The notes: a model not told the origin generated them from the letters alone. DNA of 64,000 nt from Acidobacteriota bacterium (GCA_016213675.1 JACQZW010000034.1:62001-126000), one strand, 5' to 3'; shown: positions 1 through 9,000, counted from the stretch's first letter. Numbers and translations are program-made.

Positions 1-78
1 CGGCGCCACGACGAAGCCGTTCTTCAGCCAGTGGCGTGGTCGCATGGCGCGGAGCAGGACGGGAAGCGTGGCCGCCAT
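1..78 (-). CDS. UbiA-family prenyltransferase, N-terminal 26 codons (partial)
   Basis: Only the first 26 codons lie in the window; the gene runs off the left edge on the minus strand. The translated start contains RPRHWLKN followed by a hydrophobic stretch. That is the typical opening of UbiA-superfamily membrane proteins of the decaprenyl-phosphate phosphoribosyltransferase type, which make polyprenyl-phosphate sugars for envelope polymers. The ATG at 78 is preceded, after 8 nt, by a -10-like box TACCAT at 87-92, the same leaderless arrangement seen at many genes here. It is divergent from tlyA. The family call rests on a short segment and could be another UbiA subgroup. Confidence 0.55.
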   Translation of the reverse strand, partial: MAATLPVLLRAMRPRHWLKNGFVVAP

Positions 79-200
79 CGCGTCGGATGGTAGCACCTGG
101 AAGAAGGGGTACACGGACCAGGGGACAGGATGCGACCGAAGGACGCACCGATTAGACCAGGCTCCGAGCCTCAGGTCCCAAGCCTGCTAGCATCGTCAAG

Positions 201-953
201 ATGGCCCAGAAGTCGCGCCTGGATCAGTTCCTCGTCGACCGTGGCCTGGCGCCGTCGCGGGCCCGGGCACAGTCGCTGATCCTCGCTGGGGTGGTCACCG
301 TGGACGGGAAGCGGGCCGACAAGGCCGGTCGCAGCGTCGCCGTGGACGCCGCCGTCGAGGTCGTGGCGGCCGACCATCCGTGGGTGTCGCGGGGCGGGGT
401 CAAGCTCGCGGCGGCGCTCGAAGCCTTCGCTCTCGACGTCGCGGGGCGCCGCTGCCTCGACGTCGGGGCGTCCACCGGCGGCTTCACCGACGTCCTGCTC
501 CAGCGCGGCGCCGTGAGCGTCGTGGCGCTGGACGTCGGACGCGGCCAGCTCGACTGGCGGCTCCGCAACGACCCGCGCGTCGAGGTGCGGGAGGGGGTCA
601 ATGCGCGGCACCTGGCCGCAGGCGACCTCCCCGGAACGTTCGGCATCGTCACCGTCGACGTCTCGTTCATTTCGCTCCGCCTCGTGCTGCCGGCGCTGCT
701 GCCGTTCCTCGACCCTGGCGGCGACCTCGTCTGCCTGGTCAAGCCGCAGTTCGAGGCCGGGCGCGAGGAGGTCGGCAGGGGCGGCGTCGTCCGCAACGCG
801 GCGGCCCGCGAGGCCGCGATCGCCGCCGTCCTCGTCGAGGCGGGGCGGCTCGGTCTGGGCTGCCGTGGCCGCATCCCCTCGCCGATCGCCGGTCCGGCCG
901 GCAACGTCGAGGAGCTCGCCTGGTTCCGGCGGCCGGAGCCGACCGGGGCTTGA
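201..953 (+). CDS. tlyA: TlyA family rRNA 2'-O-methyltransferase / putative hemolysin
   Basis: A 250-residue protein with an N-terminal S4 RNA-binding domain (about residues 6-65) and an FtsJ-like Rossmann methyltransferase domain. The SAM-binding motif LDVGASTGGFTD is near residues 85-97 and VKPQFE is near 180. TlyA proteins 2'-O-methylate cytidines in 16S and 23S rRNA; some homologues were named hemolysins. The length matches the family. The ATG at 201 sits 7 nt after TAGCAT (188-193) and has no Shine-Dalgarno sequence, so the message is probably leaderless. The gene is followed by a secreted-protein gene with its own ribosome-binding site. Confidence 0.9.
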   Translation: MAQKSRLDQFLVDRGLAPSRARAQSLILAGVVTVDGKRADKAGRSVAVDAAVEVVAADHPWVSRGGVKLAAALEAFALDVAGRRCLDVGASTGGFTDVLLQRGAVSVVALDVGRGQLDWRLRNDPRVEVREGVNARHLAAGDLPGTFGIVTVDVSFISLRLVLPALLPFLDPGGDLVCLVKPQFEAGREEVGRGGVVRNAAAREAAIAAVLVEAGRLGLGCRGRIPSPIAGPAGNVEELAWFRRPEPTGA

Positions 954-1011
954 CCGGCCGTCCGGCGGCACCTACCTTGATTCCACACGCACTCGACGAA
1001 TGGAGGCTCCC

Positions 1012-2646
1012 ATGGCTCGGAAGACTGGGTTGACCCTTCTCCTCTGCACCGCTGCCCTCATCTCCTCGTCCCTGGCGATCGCGGTGGGTCCCGCAGGACG
1101 ACCCGCGATGTCGGCGCAGCAGGCGCTCGCCAAGCTCCCCCCGGATCGGCTGCAGCAACTCTCGCCGGCGACCTGGGAGGCGATCAACTCCGGCACCCTG
1201 TCCGGCGAGGAGCTCCTCGCCTCGCTCGGTCTCGCGCCGGTGGTCCGGGCGGCGGCGCCGCCGGACGTCCAGACCAAGGCGTTCCTCCAGCACTGGATGT
1301 ACAACTACACGTGCCTGATCGCCGGGATCGGCGAAGACCCGATCGGCGAGGCGGGCATCGACGGCCGCTGCTCCAACCAGCCGATGACCTCGACTCCCGG
1401 CGCCCCCTCGCTCAGCCCCAGCTACAACGGCTCGCAGGACGGGTCGATGTACACCGGGTACTACAACGCACCGAGCGACAGCGCGACGTGCACGACGACC
1501 CACACGAACCTGACCCGCTACTTCGTCGCGTGGATCTATGCCCCGAGGACCCGGTCGGGCTATGCGTTCATCGGCGCGGCCGACTACTACAAGCTGTGGG
1601 TCAACGGCACGTTGGTTTCGTCGCGGACGACCGGCGGGATGAAGTTGTGGACGGTGGACGAGTACTCGGCACCGGTGACGCTGGAGCACGGGTGGAACCT
1701 CGTCGTCTTCCGGCACACGTTCCCGCAGCTCGGGCCTTACACCGAGGGTGATCCCAACCTCAACTACAAGTACTTCTCGGTCCGCTTCGCGGCCGACGCC
1801 GCAGGGACGCCGATGACCGACCTGGTTGCCGGCCACGATCCCAACTGCCTCGACACCTCGACCGACCTCGCCGTCTACTCCCGGGCCCACGTGGCCAACA
1901 TCGCGCACATCACCGGGGTCGGCGGGGCACAGTGGCGGACCGACGTGACGCTCGCCAACAACACCTTCACGCGCTGGCAGTACCGCCTCCGGTACTACCG
2001 CGAGGGGTCGAACTCCGGCACGGCCGACTCGGACCAACTCGTCACCCTCGCGCCGTTCGAGTCGCGGACCTGGACCGACGCGCTGGTGTCGCTGTTCGGC
2101 CGGACCGGCGACCAGAAGGGCACCTTCGTCGTGACGCAGATGTATTACAGCCTTCTCACCGAGTTTCCCTACGGAAACGGCGCGCTGCGGACGAGGGTGT
2201 ACAACCAGTCGGCGGCCGGCACCTACGGGATGTCGGTCCCGGCCCGGTACTTCTACGAGGGCACGTCGTGGGGCGGGGTGTTCTACGGCGTGCGCAACGG
2301 CCAGTACCGCACGAACTTCGGGCTCGCGCCGATGGTCAACGCCGGGGCTGCCTGCCGGGTCACCGTGTGGCTCGTCGACCCGGCGCTTGGGCTGTCCGTG
2401 ACCAAGGAGTACCCCGGCATCACGGGCTACTGGCAGCTCAACAACGTGTTCGCCGACATGGGCGTCGGCACGGTGGTCACGAACAACGCGACGATGTACT
2501 TCCGGATCGACGACAACGCGACCGGCACCTACTGGATGGCCTACATGACCGCCAACGACGGGAACCCCGCGACCGGTTCCCCGGGGACGTCCGACCCGGT
2601 CTTCGAAACCGGGAACTACATGTGGGCCTACCCCGACTGGCCCTGA
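1012..2646 (+). CDS. Secreted modular protein with PA14-like region and repeated C-terminal module
   Basis: A 544-residue exported protein of unknown function. It starts with a signal peptide (residues 1-25, LTLLLCTAALISSS core). A middle region (about 165-260) has the look of a PA14-like beta sandwich (YYKLWVNGTLV). From about residue 291 it carries a diverged copy of the two-lobe module found in the genes at 48296 and 49768: an HITG...WRTD lobe and a second lobe starting YRTNFG. The open frame extends back into tlyA, but GGAGG at 1002-1006 lies 5 nt before the ATG at 1012, which fixes this start; an ATG at 1000 is less likely. The protein is probably surface or extracellular. No catalytic motif is recognised. 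Confidence 0.8.
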   Translation: MARKTGLTLLLCTAALISSSLAIAVGPAGRPAMSAQQALAKLPPDRLQQLSPATWEAINSGTLSGEELLASLGLAPVVRAAAPPDVQTKAFLQHWMYNYTCLIAGIGEDPIGEAGIDGRCSNQPMTSTPGAPSLSPSYNGSQDGSMYTGYYNAPSDSATCTTTHTNLTRYFVAWIYAPRTRSGYAFIGAADYYKLWVNGTLVSSRTTGGMKLWTVDEYSAPVTLEHGWNLVVFRHTFPQLGPYTEGDPNLNYKYFSVRFAADAAGTPMTDLVAGHDPNCLDTSTDLAVYSRAHVANIAHITGVGGAQWRTDVTLANNTFTRWQYRLRYYREGSNSGTADSDQLVTLAPFESRTWTDALVSLFGRTGDQKGTFVVTQMYYSLLTEFPYGNGALRTRVYNQSAAGTYGMSVPARYFYEGTSWGGVFYGVRNGQYRTNFGLAPMVNAGAACRVTVWLVDPALGLSVTKEYPGITGYWQLNNVFADMGVGTVVTNNATMYFRIDDNATGTYWMAYMTANDGNPATGSPGTSDPVFETGNYMWAYPDWP

Positions 2647-2655
2647 CGCTTCGTG

Positions 2656-2680
2656 GGTGCGTCCGATAGGCGGGCGCACC
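2656..2680. terminator. Hairpin between convergent genes
   Basis: A 9-bp stem (GGTGCGTCC with GGGCGCACC, one G-T wobble) and a 7-nt loop lie between the converging genes that end at 2646 and 2688. There is no U-run on either strand. A bidirectional terminator is plausible but not proven. Confidence 0.45.
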
Positions 2681-2687
2681 GCTCGGG

Positions 2688-2975
2688 CTACACGTCGCCA
2701 CCCAGGCCCACGGAGAACGTGCCGTCGGCCTCGCGGCGGGACAGGCAGCGGAACGCGACGAGGGTGGTGGTGCGTTCGACGCCGGGGATTGCGGAGATCT
2801 CGCCGGTCACCAGCTCCTCGAGGCGGGCGTTGCGCGACGTGCGCAGGATTGCCACGAGGTCGTAGGCCCCGGCGACCGAGTAGAGCTCGTGCAGACCGTC
2901 GCGGCGCAGCAGCTCCTCCGACACCGCCTGCATCGCTCCGGGCTTGACGTTGATCAGCACCACCGCTTCGAGCAT
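2688..2975 (-). CDS. Stand-alone Lrp/AsnC ligand-binding (RAM) domain protein
   Basis: A 95-residue protein equal to the effector-binding half of Lrp/AsnC regulators, without the helix-turn-helix half. It starts LEAVVLINVKPG and contains VAGAYDLVAILRTS, typical of the alpha/beta RAM fold, which binds amino acids and assembles into oligomers. Stand-alone RAM proteins may modulate full-length Lrp regulators or act as small-molecule sensors. The open frame continues upstream, but GGGAGG lies 5 nt before the ATG at 2975, which supports that start. The gene is convergent with the secreted protein before it. Its effector cannot be told from the sequence. Confidence 0.8.
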   Translation of the reverse strand: MLEAVVLINVKPGAMQAVSEELLRRDGLHELYSVAGAYDLVAILRTSRNARLEELVTGEISAIPGVERTTTLVAFRCLSRREADGTFSVGLGGDV

Positions 2976-3060
2976 CAGATCCTCCCAGTTCGCCCCCATC
3001 GACCGGCCGCGCCGCCGAGGGGGCCTCGCCATGCCGGCGGACGGCCGGCCACGGCCGGCG

Positions 3061-4032
3061 CTACCTGGCCTTGATGGCGAGGATCGCCTCGACCAGCTTG
3101 GGATCGTCGGGCAGGAGCTCCGCGGCGGGCAGCCTGGGCACCAGCTCGCGCCACTTCGGCTCGCGGGCGAAGATGTCCGCGAAGAGCGGTCGAGCCTCGT
3201 CGAGCCGCCCGGCCGCGGCGAGGGTCACGGCGTGCCAGAACGGGAGCTCGACGATGTGCGGGGCGAGCTTGGCGGCGGCGGCGTACTCCCGCCCGGCCTC
3301 GTCCCACTTCGCCTGCGTCGCCAGCTCGTCGCCGCGGTTCATGTGCTCGTACGTCCGGCCGAGGACGAGCAGCCGGCGCAGCTCGACGAGCGGCTGCGGG
3401 TGGTCCTCGACGCGGAGGTCGAAGCGGCGGTCCGTCCACGGCTGACCCGAGGGCGTGCCCCGGACGACGAGGATGGCCGCCGACTGCCGCCCGCGGATGT
3501 CGCCGCCCGCCGCCTCGGCCGCTTCGAGGGCGGCGAGCAGGCGGTCGGCGAGGTCCCCGGTCGAGCCCTCGTACGCAGCCTTCATCGCCGGCCACACGCC
3601 GGCGTTGTCCATCAGGTTGGCCTGCACCGTGAAGCCCTCGCCGGAGAGGTTCCCGGCAGCCGCGATGCACGAGGCGCCGGTGTGCGCCGCGACGCGGCCC
3701 TTCGCGTCGACCATGCCGACCTGGCGCACGTCGCGGCCGGCGTCCGCGGTGAGCAGCGCGGCGAGGGCGTCGGGCGCCGACTTGCCGCCGCGCATGAGGG
3801 CGAGTCCGAGCGCGCCGTAGGCCGGGTCGGTGAACGACTGCGTCGCCACCGCGCCGACGCCGGCCTCGGCCCACGGCACGACGGCGCCGACGTTGTACCA
3901 GTGGGACTGGACGGCGACGCCGAGCTCGCCGGTGGCCGCGTCGCGGGCCACGATCGAGTAGGTCGCCACCGGGCGCTCGGCCGCCACGGCCGATCCGGCG
4001 AGAAGGATGCACAGCGCCAAACGCTTCTTCAT
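3061..4032 (-). CDS. DUF1028 family secreted protein
   Basis: A 323-residue protein with a signal peptide (residues 1-18) followed at once by the DUF1028 fold: TYSIVARDAATGELGVAVQS, then GVGAVATQSFTDPAYG. DUF1028 proteins are related to Ntn hydrolases; their reaction is unknown. The C-terminal 110 residues are helical with TPR-like character (YEHMNRGDELATQAKWDEAG), giving a DUF1028-TPR architecture. A strong GGAGG before the ATG at 4032 fixes the start. It is followed in the same direction by a metallo-hydrolase gene, with a heptamer-repeat tract between them. Confidence 0.8.
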   Translation of the reverse strand: MKKRLALCILLAGSAVAAERPVATYSIVARDAATGELGVAVQSHWYNVGAVVPWAEAGVGAVATQSFTDPAYGALGLALMRGGKSAPDALAALLTADAGRDVRQVGMVDAKGRVAAHTGASCIAAAGNLSGEGFTVQANLMDNAGVWPAMKAAYEGSTGDLADRLLAALEAAEAAGGDIRGRQSAAILVVRGTPSGQPWTDRRFDLRVEDHPQPLVELRRLLVLGRTYEHMNRGDELATQAKWDEAGREYAAAAKLAPHIVELPFWHAVTLAAAGRLDEARPLFADIFAREPKWRELVPRLPAAELLPDDPKLVEAILAIKAR

Positions 4033-4051
4033 GACGTCCTCCAGATGTAGA

Positions 4052-4078
4052 GAGTCCCGGGTCCCGAGCCCCGGGTCA
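4052..4078. repeat. 7-base-period intergenic tract
   Basis: Four imperfect 7-base units of the form RRGYCCC lie between the DUF1028 gene and the stop of the metallo-hydrolase gene, just overlapping that stop. This is one of at least nine such tracts in the window. Confidence 0.6.
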
Positions 4079-4759
4079 CTCCTTGTGCTTGACGACTACC
4101 TGAATACCCGATCCGGCGAGCAGCTCGGCGAAGCGCGAGGCGTCCGCCTCCGAGCCGACGATCGAACCGTAGTGCATAGGGATCACGGTCTTCGGCCGGA
4201 TCGCCCGGGTCGCTGCGGCGGCCTCGTCGGCGGTCATGACGTAGGTGCCGGACACCGGCAGGAAGGCCACGTCCGGCGTCAGGCCGGCCATCTCGGGGAT
4301 GTGGTCGGTGTCGCCCGCGTGGTAGTAGGTGACGCCCGCGACGACGAAGACGAATCCGACCTTGCCGTCGGCCTTGGGGTGGAACTTCTTGTCAGTGTTG
4401 TACGCCGGCACGGCCCTGACGTCGATTCCCGCGAGCTTCCTCGTCTCGCCTGCGGCGATCACCTCGACCGGCGCCGCGAGCTTACCGACGATCTCCTGCG
4501 GCCCGACGACCACCGACTTCGGCCCGCGCACCCGTGCCACGTCGGCCGGGGAGCAGTGGTCGGAGTGGCCGTGGGTGATGAGGATGAGGTCGGCAACGGG
4601 TTGGTCGCCCGCGAGCTGGTACGGGTCGACGTAGACGACCGGCGGCCCGTCGATGCGGAACGTGTCGTGTCCGAGCCAGTGGACGTTCGAGGTCATGTCG
4701 CCTGCCTCCCCTGCGCCGGCGGCCAGCACCAGCGACAGCACGCCGAGCATCGTTCTCAT
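4076..4759 (-). CDS. Exported metallo-beta-lactamase-fold hydrolase (UlaG-like)
   Basis: A 227-residue protein with a signal peptide (VLSLVLAAGAGEAG) and the metal-binding motif HGHSDH near residues 70-76. Later metal-ligand positions are YHAGDTDH and PMHYGS, as in the UlaG/YtnP-type branch of the superfamily (often annotated as L-ascorbate-6-phosphate lactonase-like or general Zn-dependent hydrolases). The substrate is unknown. GGGAGG before the ATG at 4759 decides the start. A well-spaced sigma-70 promoter lies just upstream, so the gene can be expressed on its own. Confidence 0.82.
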   Translation of the reverse strand: MRTMLGVLSLVLAAGAGEAGDMTSNVHWLGHDTFRIDGPPVVYVDPYQLAGDQPVADLILITHGHSDHCSPADVARVRGPKSVVVGPQEIVGKLAAPVEVIAAGETRKLAGIDVRAVPAYNTDKKFHPKADGKVGFVFVVAGVTYYHAGDTDHIPEMAGLTPDVAFLPVSGTYVMTADEAAAATRAIRPKTVIPMHYGSIVGSEADASRFAELLAGSGIQVVVKHKE

Positions 4760-4780
4760 CGCGGCCTCCCGTGCACTCTC

Positions 4781-4809
4781 ATTGTCGATCTGTTCCCGTT
4801 GTTTGTCAG
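4781..4809 (-). promoter_or_regulatory. Sigma-70-type promoter for the metallo-hydrolase gene
   Basis: On the minus strand CTGACA (4809-4804) and GACAAT (4786-4781) are separated by exactly 17 bp, about 22 nt before the start codon and its GGGAGG site. Confidence 0.55.
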
Positions 4810-4820
4810 GTCCCCGAACT

Positions 4821-4862
4821 GAGAGGCAAGAGGGAAGAGGCGAGAGCCACAAGACGAAAGGC
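4821..4862. repeat. 7-base-period purine-rich tract
   Basis: Six imperfect 7-base units such as GAGAGGC and AAGAGGG lie in the gap between the PhoH gene and the metallo-hydrolase promoter. The period is strict while the bases vary. Confidence 0.6.
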
Positions 4863-4964
4863 GGCTCGGCGATGAATGGCGCGAGGGGACAGGAGGCGGC
4901 AGGCAGCTACGAACCCCGCAGGCTTCTTTGCTTTCTCCTCACCCCACACCCCTCAAGCCGGTCT

Positions 4965-6443
4965 CTACAGCTCGTCCGCCTTGGTGGAGATCGGGCCGCG
5001 GTAGTTGTTGACCAGCCGCACCTGCGCCACGTACGGCCCGAACCCCCGGTAGGCCTGCTTGATCCGGGTGAGCGCGTTGGACTTCCAGTCGACGTAAGGG
5101 TTGTCGATCTGGACCGGGTCGAGGCAGCCCGACAGGACGACCTTCGAGGAGGCGCAGAACCGGCTCATGAGCGTCTTGGCCAGGTGGCGGTCGCCGTTCT
5201 GCAGCTCGTCCACCAGCACCAGCGAGTTCTCGATGTCGAGACCGCGCAGGAGCGACGTCGACAGCAGCGTCAGCCGGCCGGCCGCCTCGAGGTCGCGCTG
5301 GAAGTCGTGACCGTTGGCGAGGGACACCGAGCGGATCGCCTGGAAGAACGGTTCGAGCCACGGCGACAGCTTGTCGTCGTGGTCGCCGGGCAGGAACCCC
5401 ATCTCGAACCGCGAGGAGGAGTGCTCGGGACGGAGGAGGATCAGGCCGTTGTCGTAGCCGGGGCCGGGCATCGAGAGCGGCTGTGAGCGCTGGTGAACCT
5501 TGAAGTTCGACGGCTGGCCGCACAGCAGGTAGAGCGCCGCGACCACCGTCATCCGTGTCTTGCCCGACCCGGCCGGCCCGTCCAGCACGACGAGCTGCGT
5601 GGCCGGGTCGAGGAGGAACTCGAGCCCGAGGACCTGGCGGGGATCGGCGGGGGTGAAGCCGAGCACGGTGCGCGGCGTCCAGGTGCCCCGCCGGCTGTCC
5701 CAGTACTGGGCGAAGCGCAGCTCGCAGGCGGCATTGCGCTCGAGGTCGACGCGCGCCACGACCTCGCGTTCGCCGGCGCGCAGCACCAGACCGAGGTTCC
5801 ACACCGGTTCCTGCGGCAGCGTGGGCAGCGCGTCGAGGGGCAGCGAGCGCTCGCGCGGCGCACCCGAGGCGACGAACGCGTCGATGACGGCGTCGGGGAC
5901 CGTCAGCTCGACGACGCCGTCGAAGACGTCCGCCGGGCTCTTGAGCTCCAGCTTGCCGAAGCGCAGCGGCTCGGCGGCGAGGCCAAGCGCATCGCAGCGC
6001 AGCAACATGTTGGAGTCTTCGGAGATGAGCACGACGCGCAGGCGGCCGTTGCCGTTGCCCATGGCGCGGATGCGCCGCGCCGCGTGGATGATTGCGTTGT
6101 CGCCGTCGCCGTTGGTGATCGCGAGGCCGTTCGGTTCCCAGGCGATCACGCCGCCGCCGGCCGTCGTGGGGAACGAATCGAACGGTGCATCGCCGCGCAG
6201 GAAGCGCTCGGGGTTGTGCTGGATCACCCCGGCGTCGCGATAGGAGAGGATCTTGCGCGTGGCGACGCGGGCCGCTGCCCGCACGCCCTCCGACTTGGTC
6301 CGACTTCCCTGCAACCGGCCCAGCTCCTCGAGCACCTGATGGAGCAGCACCACGAGGTTGCCCGGCTTGAGAAGCTGGTCCAAGGCATCGGGGTTCTCGA
6401 CGAGGGCGCTTGTGTCCGGAATGTAGACGTCGATGGGCTTCAT
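4965..6443 (-). CDS. PIN domain-PhoH ATPase fusion protein
   Basis: A protein of 492 residues. The N-terminal PIN nuclease domain (VYIPDTSALVENPDAL; acidic residues typical of metal-dependent RNases) covers about the first 150 residues. The C-terminal half is a PhoH-type ATPase with Walker A GPAGSGKT and the Walker B-like LVLVDELQN. PIN-PhoH proteins are proposed RNA helicase-nucleases (YlaK/PhoH2 type). The ATG at 6443 puts the PIN motif where it normally falls; an ATG at 6476 would add 11 residues, and neither has a clear ribosome-binding site. An inverted-repeat element lies directly upstream, so it may supply or disturb the promoter. Confidence 0.85.
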   Translation of the reverse strand: MKPIDVYIPDTSALVENPDALDQLLKPGNLVVLLHQVLEELGRLQGSRTKSEGVRAAARVATRKILSYRDAGVIQHNPERFLRGDAPFDSFPTTAGGGVIAWEPNGLAITNGDGDNAIIHAARRIRAMGNGNGRLRVVLISEDSNMLLRCDALGLAAEPLRFGKLELKSPADVFDGVVELTVPDAVIDAFVASGAPRERSLPLDALPTLPQEPVWNLGLVLRAGEREVVARVDLERNAACELRFAQYWDSRRGTWTPRTVLGFTPADPRQVLGLEFLLDPATQLVVLDGPAGSGKTRMTVVAALYLLCGQPSNFKVHQRSQPLSMPGPGYDNGLILLRPEHSSSRFEMGFLPGDHDDKLSPWLEPFFQAIRSVSLANGHDFQRDLEAAGRLTLLSTSLLRGLDIENSLVLVDELQNGDRHLAKTLMSRFCASSKVVLSGCLDPVQIDNPYVDWKSNALTRIKQAYRGFGPYVAQVRLVNNYRGPISTKADEL

Positions 6444-6486
6444 CTCGAGCTTGAAGCGTACCACGCCACCGGCCATTTCGCGCCCG

Positions 6487-6603
6487 CCCGCGGGGTCAGG
6501 TCTTGTACCATGTGACTTCCAGGGTGCACTGATGAGTCGTCACCGGCCACGGCCGCATCGCGACGTTGGCAAACCCCAATAGTACAAGACCTGACCCCGC
6601 GGG
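6487..6603. repeat. Inverted-repeat element, copy 1 (MITE/REP-like)
   Basis: A 117-bp element with perfect 22-bp inverted ends (6487-6508 and 6582-6603) containing GGGGTCAGGTCTTGTAC. The inner sequence CCCCAATAGTAC next to the right end is shared with copy 2 at 38752-38849. It has no coding capacity. It fills the whole gap between the stop codon at 6604-6606 and the PhoH gene. REP-like elements of this kind are usually moved by Y1 (RAYT) transposases; none is encoded here. Confidence 0.8.
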
Positions 6604-8934
6604 CTAGCGGGGGGAGTGGTGGGGTGCGGAGAGGAGGCAGGTGAAGTAGCCGTCGCGGGAGCGGAGGCTCTCGAGGGGGACGGTCGAGCCCTGCGAGTCA
6701 CGGCACAGGCCTTGGTAGAGCATGGCGAGCTCGCCGCGGCGCCGGAACAGCCAGGCCTCGAGGGGCTCGCCCTCCTGGAGGTCGACCGGGTTCAGGGGAA
6801 CGCGGAACCCGTGCGCCAGCGCGTCGATCTCCTCGAGGTACTGGCCGATGTACCAGTCGCGGCTGTCCTCGTGCTCGAGGGCGCTGACGACGCACAGGTG
6901 TGGCACCAGCGCGGCGTCGTCGGTGGGAACCAGCGACTCGATGGGGGCCTCCTGCTTGCCGCCCAGCTCCTGCAGGTTGTGCAGGAGCGAGGCGTCGTCA
7001 CTGAGTGCCTGCATGTCGTCCGGGGGCTCGTCGAACACCACCATCTCGGCCACCGGCGTGGGGTCGAGGCCCTTGAGCCGCGCGGTTCCCAACGCGCGCA
7101 GGCCGACCCACGGCCCGTCGAGCCGTTCGCGGTCGCACGGCAGGAGGAGCCAGGCGAGGCCATAGCGCTCCGCACGGGCCAGGAGGCCGGCGCCCTCGGC
7201 GTCGAGGTCGCGGAGGAACGCCTCGGTGACCACGCCGCCGAGGTTGATGAGCTCGTTGTTCTCGGCGAGGAACGCCGCGTAGGGCCGCTGCTTGACGTGG
7301 TCCGGGTAGCGGCTGCCGTGGCGGACCGGCTCGAGGAACTCCAGGATCCGGTGGACGTCGTAGCCGTGGGCGATGAGGAAGTCGGTGATGTCCTCGACCT
7401 CGCGGGTGGTCTTGCCGCTGGTCAGCCGGGCGAGCTCGGTGAGGCCGTGGCCGAAGAACTCGAAGTGCGGCCGCTCGTTGGGGTCGGTGGCCATGGAGAG
7501 GAGGTGGTACGAGCCGACGTTGACGGCCAGACGGAGGCCGCGGTCGAACGGGAACCCCTGGTGGCGCAGGCGCTCGTAGAGAATGCGCAGGTCGGCGGCG
7601 GCCAGGAAGACCGAGCGGGCCGAGCGCGCCGAGTAGAACGCGCCGTCGCCGAGGAACTTCTCGAACTTGAGCCGATACCGCGCGCGGATCTCCTCGATCT
7701 CGCGCTGGAACCGGACCATGAACCGGAGGCCGCTCTCCTCGGCGCTGTGGCCACGACGCCGCAAGTCCTCGAGCAACTGGGTGAACTCGACCAGGTCGTA
7801 GAGCAGGCCGAAGCGGCGCACTGCCGAGTCCACCACGCCGGCGTTGGCGAAGTCCAGCGGCCGGGTGAAGGCGGAGAGCCGCACGCTCTGGCCATGGACC
7901 TTGGTCACCGCGCGACTGCCGTGCATGGTGACCGGGAACAGCCGGTTGCGCAGGCACGCGACGACCTCGAAGCGCTTCAGCCGGGCCGACAGGTCCTTGA
8001 GCAGCCGGATCATGTCGGTCGACAGGTGCGGCACGTCGGGGTGCCCCCAGACCGACAGGAGGTCGAGGACCGCGGGGGAGAAGAAGAGGCGCTCCGATGG
8101 CAACGCGGCCGCCTCCTCGTCGAGCAGCGCCAGGGTGCGATCGAAGGACGCGTCGCGGTGGCGCAGGTTGTCGAGCTGCGCGGCGGTCGCCGCGAGGAGC
8201 TTGTGGAAGCGGGCGGGGTCGACCTTGAGGTGGCCCTGGAGGTACGCGCCCAGCTCCTTGAGCTCGGCGCCGACGTGGGTCTCCGCGACCGGCAGCAGGT
8301 CCGCGCGCAGGAGGCGGCCGAACGAGGTGATGGCCGGCCGCGAGTCGGCGGCGCTCCACTTCTGCAGCCGGAGGAGCGCCTCCTGCTCGGCGCGATGGGA
8401 GAGGTCGGTCAGGCGCTGCGCGACGGTGTAGCGGATCTCCTCGACCGACTTGGGCGCGAGGTTGGGGGCATGGGCAAAGACCGACCGGACCGCGGTGCGC
8501 ACGGCGTTCGCCATCTCCCGCGACACCGCCAACCACAGCACCTCCGGGAAGCGCCGCGAGTGGTCGTGGAGCATCGCGTTCTCGAGCATCTCCGCGAGGC
8601 GCTGGGCGACGGCGAGTCGCTGCTCGACCAACACAGGCTTGTTCGTGGACTCGCCGGCGGCGAGCGCCCAGCGGTAGAGGGCCTCGCTCTCGACCAGCCG
8701 GCCGAGGTCCCGGCAGAACGACTCCCACCCGGCCGAGATGTGCAGCGGGTAGCCGAGGACGAGCTGGGTGCGCTCGTCGTCGGTGTACAGCCAGTAGGGC
8801 TCGGGGACGCGCGGCGCCGCCTCGCCGAAGTAGGCGCGCCAGCCACCCGCCTTGTCCCCCGGCGTGAGGAAGCGGGAGAGCCCCTCGCTCTGCTGGAGCA
8901 CATCCTCGATCGTCGACCTCTCTCGCTCGATCAC
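6604..8934 (-). CDS. Large protein with a decayed class III nucleotide cyclase domain
   Basis: A 776-residue, mostly helical soluble protein not recognised as a named family. Residues about 370-510 align with class III cyclase landmarks. LLYDLVEFTQLL (D380) matches the first metal-aspartate motif, KFEKFLGDG (D430) the second, RLAVNVG the R-x-GI-x-G strand, and GHGLTELARL the VNxAARL motif. The transition-state asparagine is replaced by threonine (T499), while R503 is kept. The domain may therefore bind nucleotide without efficient cyclisation. The GTG at 8934 is 6 nt from a TAGAAT box (8941-8946), implying a leaderless message. The flanks, about 360 residues N-terminal and 260 C-terminal, are of unknown function. 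Confidence 0.7.
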   Translation of the reverse strand: MIERERSTIEDVLQQSEGLSRFLTPGDKAGGWRAYFGEAAPRVPEPYWLYTDDERTQLVLGYPLHISAGWESFCRDLGRLVESEALYRWALAAGESTNKPVLVEQRLAVAQRLAEMLENAMLHDHSRRFPEVLWLAVSREMANAVRTAVRSVFAHAPNLAPKSVEEIRYTVAQRLTDLSHRAEQEALLRLQKWSAADSRPAITSFGRLLRADLLPVAETHVGAELKELGAYLQGHLKVDPARFHKLLAATAAQLDNLRHRDASFDRTLALLDEEAAALPSERLFFSPAVLDLLSVWGHPDVPHLSTDMIRLLKDLSARLKRFEVVACLRNRLFPVTMHGSRAVTKVHGQSVRLSAFTRPLDFANAGVVDSAVRRFGLLYDLVEFTQLLEDLRRRGHSAEESGLRFMVRFQREIEEIRARYRLKFEKFLGDGAFYSARSARSVFLAAADLRILYERLRHQGFPFDRGLRLAVNVGSYHLLSMATDPNERPHFEFFGHGLTELARLTSGKTTREVEDITDFLIAHGYDVHRILEFLEPVRHGSRYPDHVKQRPYAAFLAENNELINLGGVVTEAFLRDLDAEGAGLLARAERYGLAWLLLPCDRERLDGPWVGLRALGTARLKGLDPTPVAEMVVFDEPPDDMQALSDDASLLHNLQELGGKQEAPIESLVPTDDAALVPHLCVVSALEHEDSRDWYIGQYLEEIDALAHGFRVPLNPVDLQEGEPLEAWLFRRRGELAMLYQGLCRDSQGSTVPLESLRSRDGYFTCLLSAPHHSPR

Positions 8935-9000
8935 AATTCCATTCTATCCGTCCGGCCTCCGAGGCCGGGCCCCCGACGGCGGGACCGGTGCGAAGCCCGC

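Noticed and set aside
601-1011. Long N-terminal extension of the secreted protein at 1012
   Set aside because: The extension overlaps tlyA in another frame and would bury the signal peptide. GGAGG at 1002-1006 supports the start at 1012.
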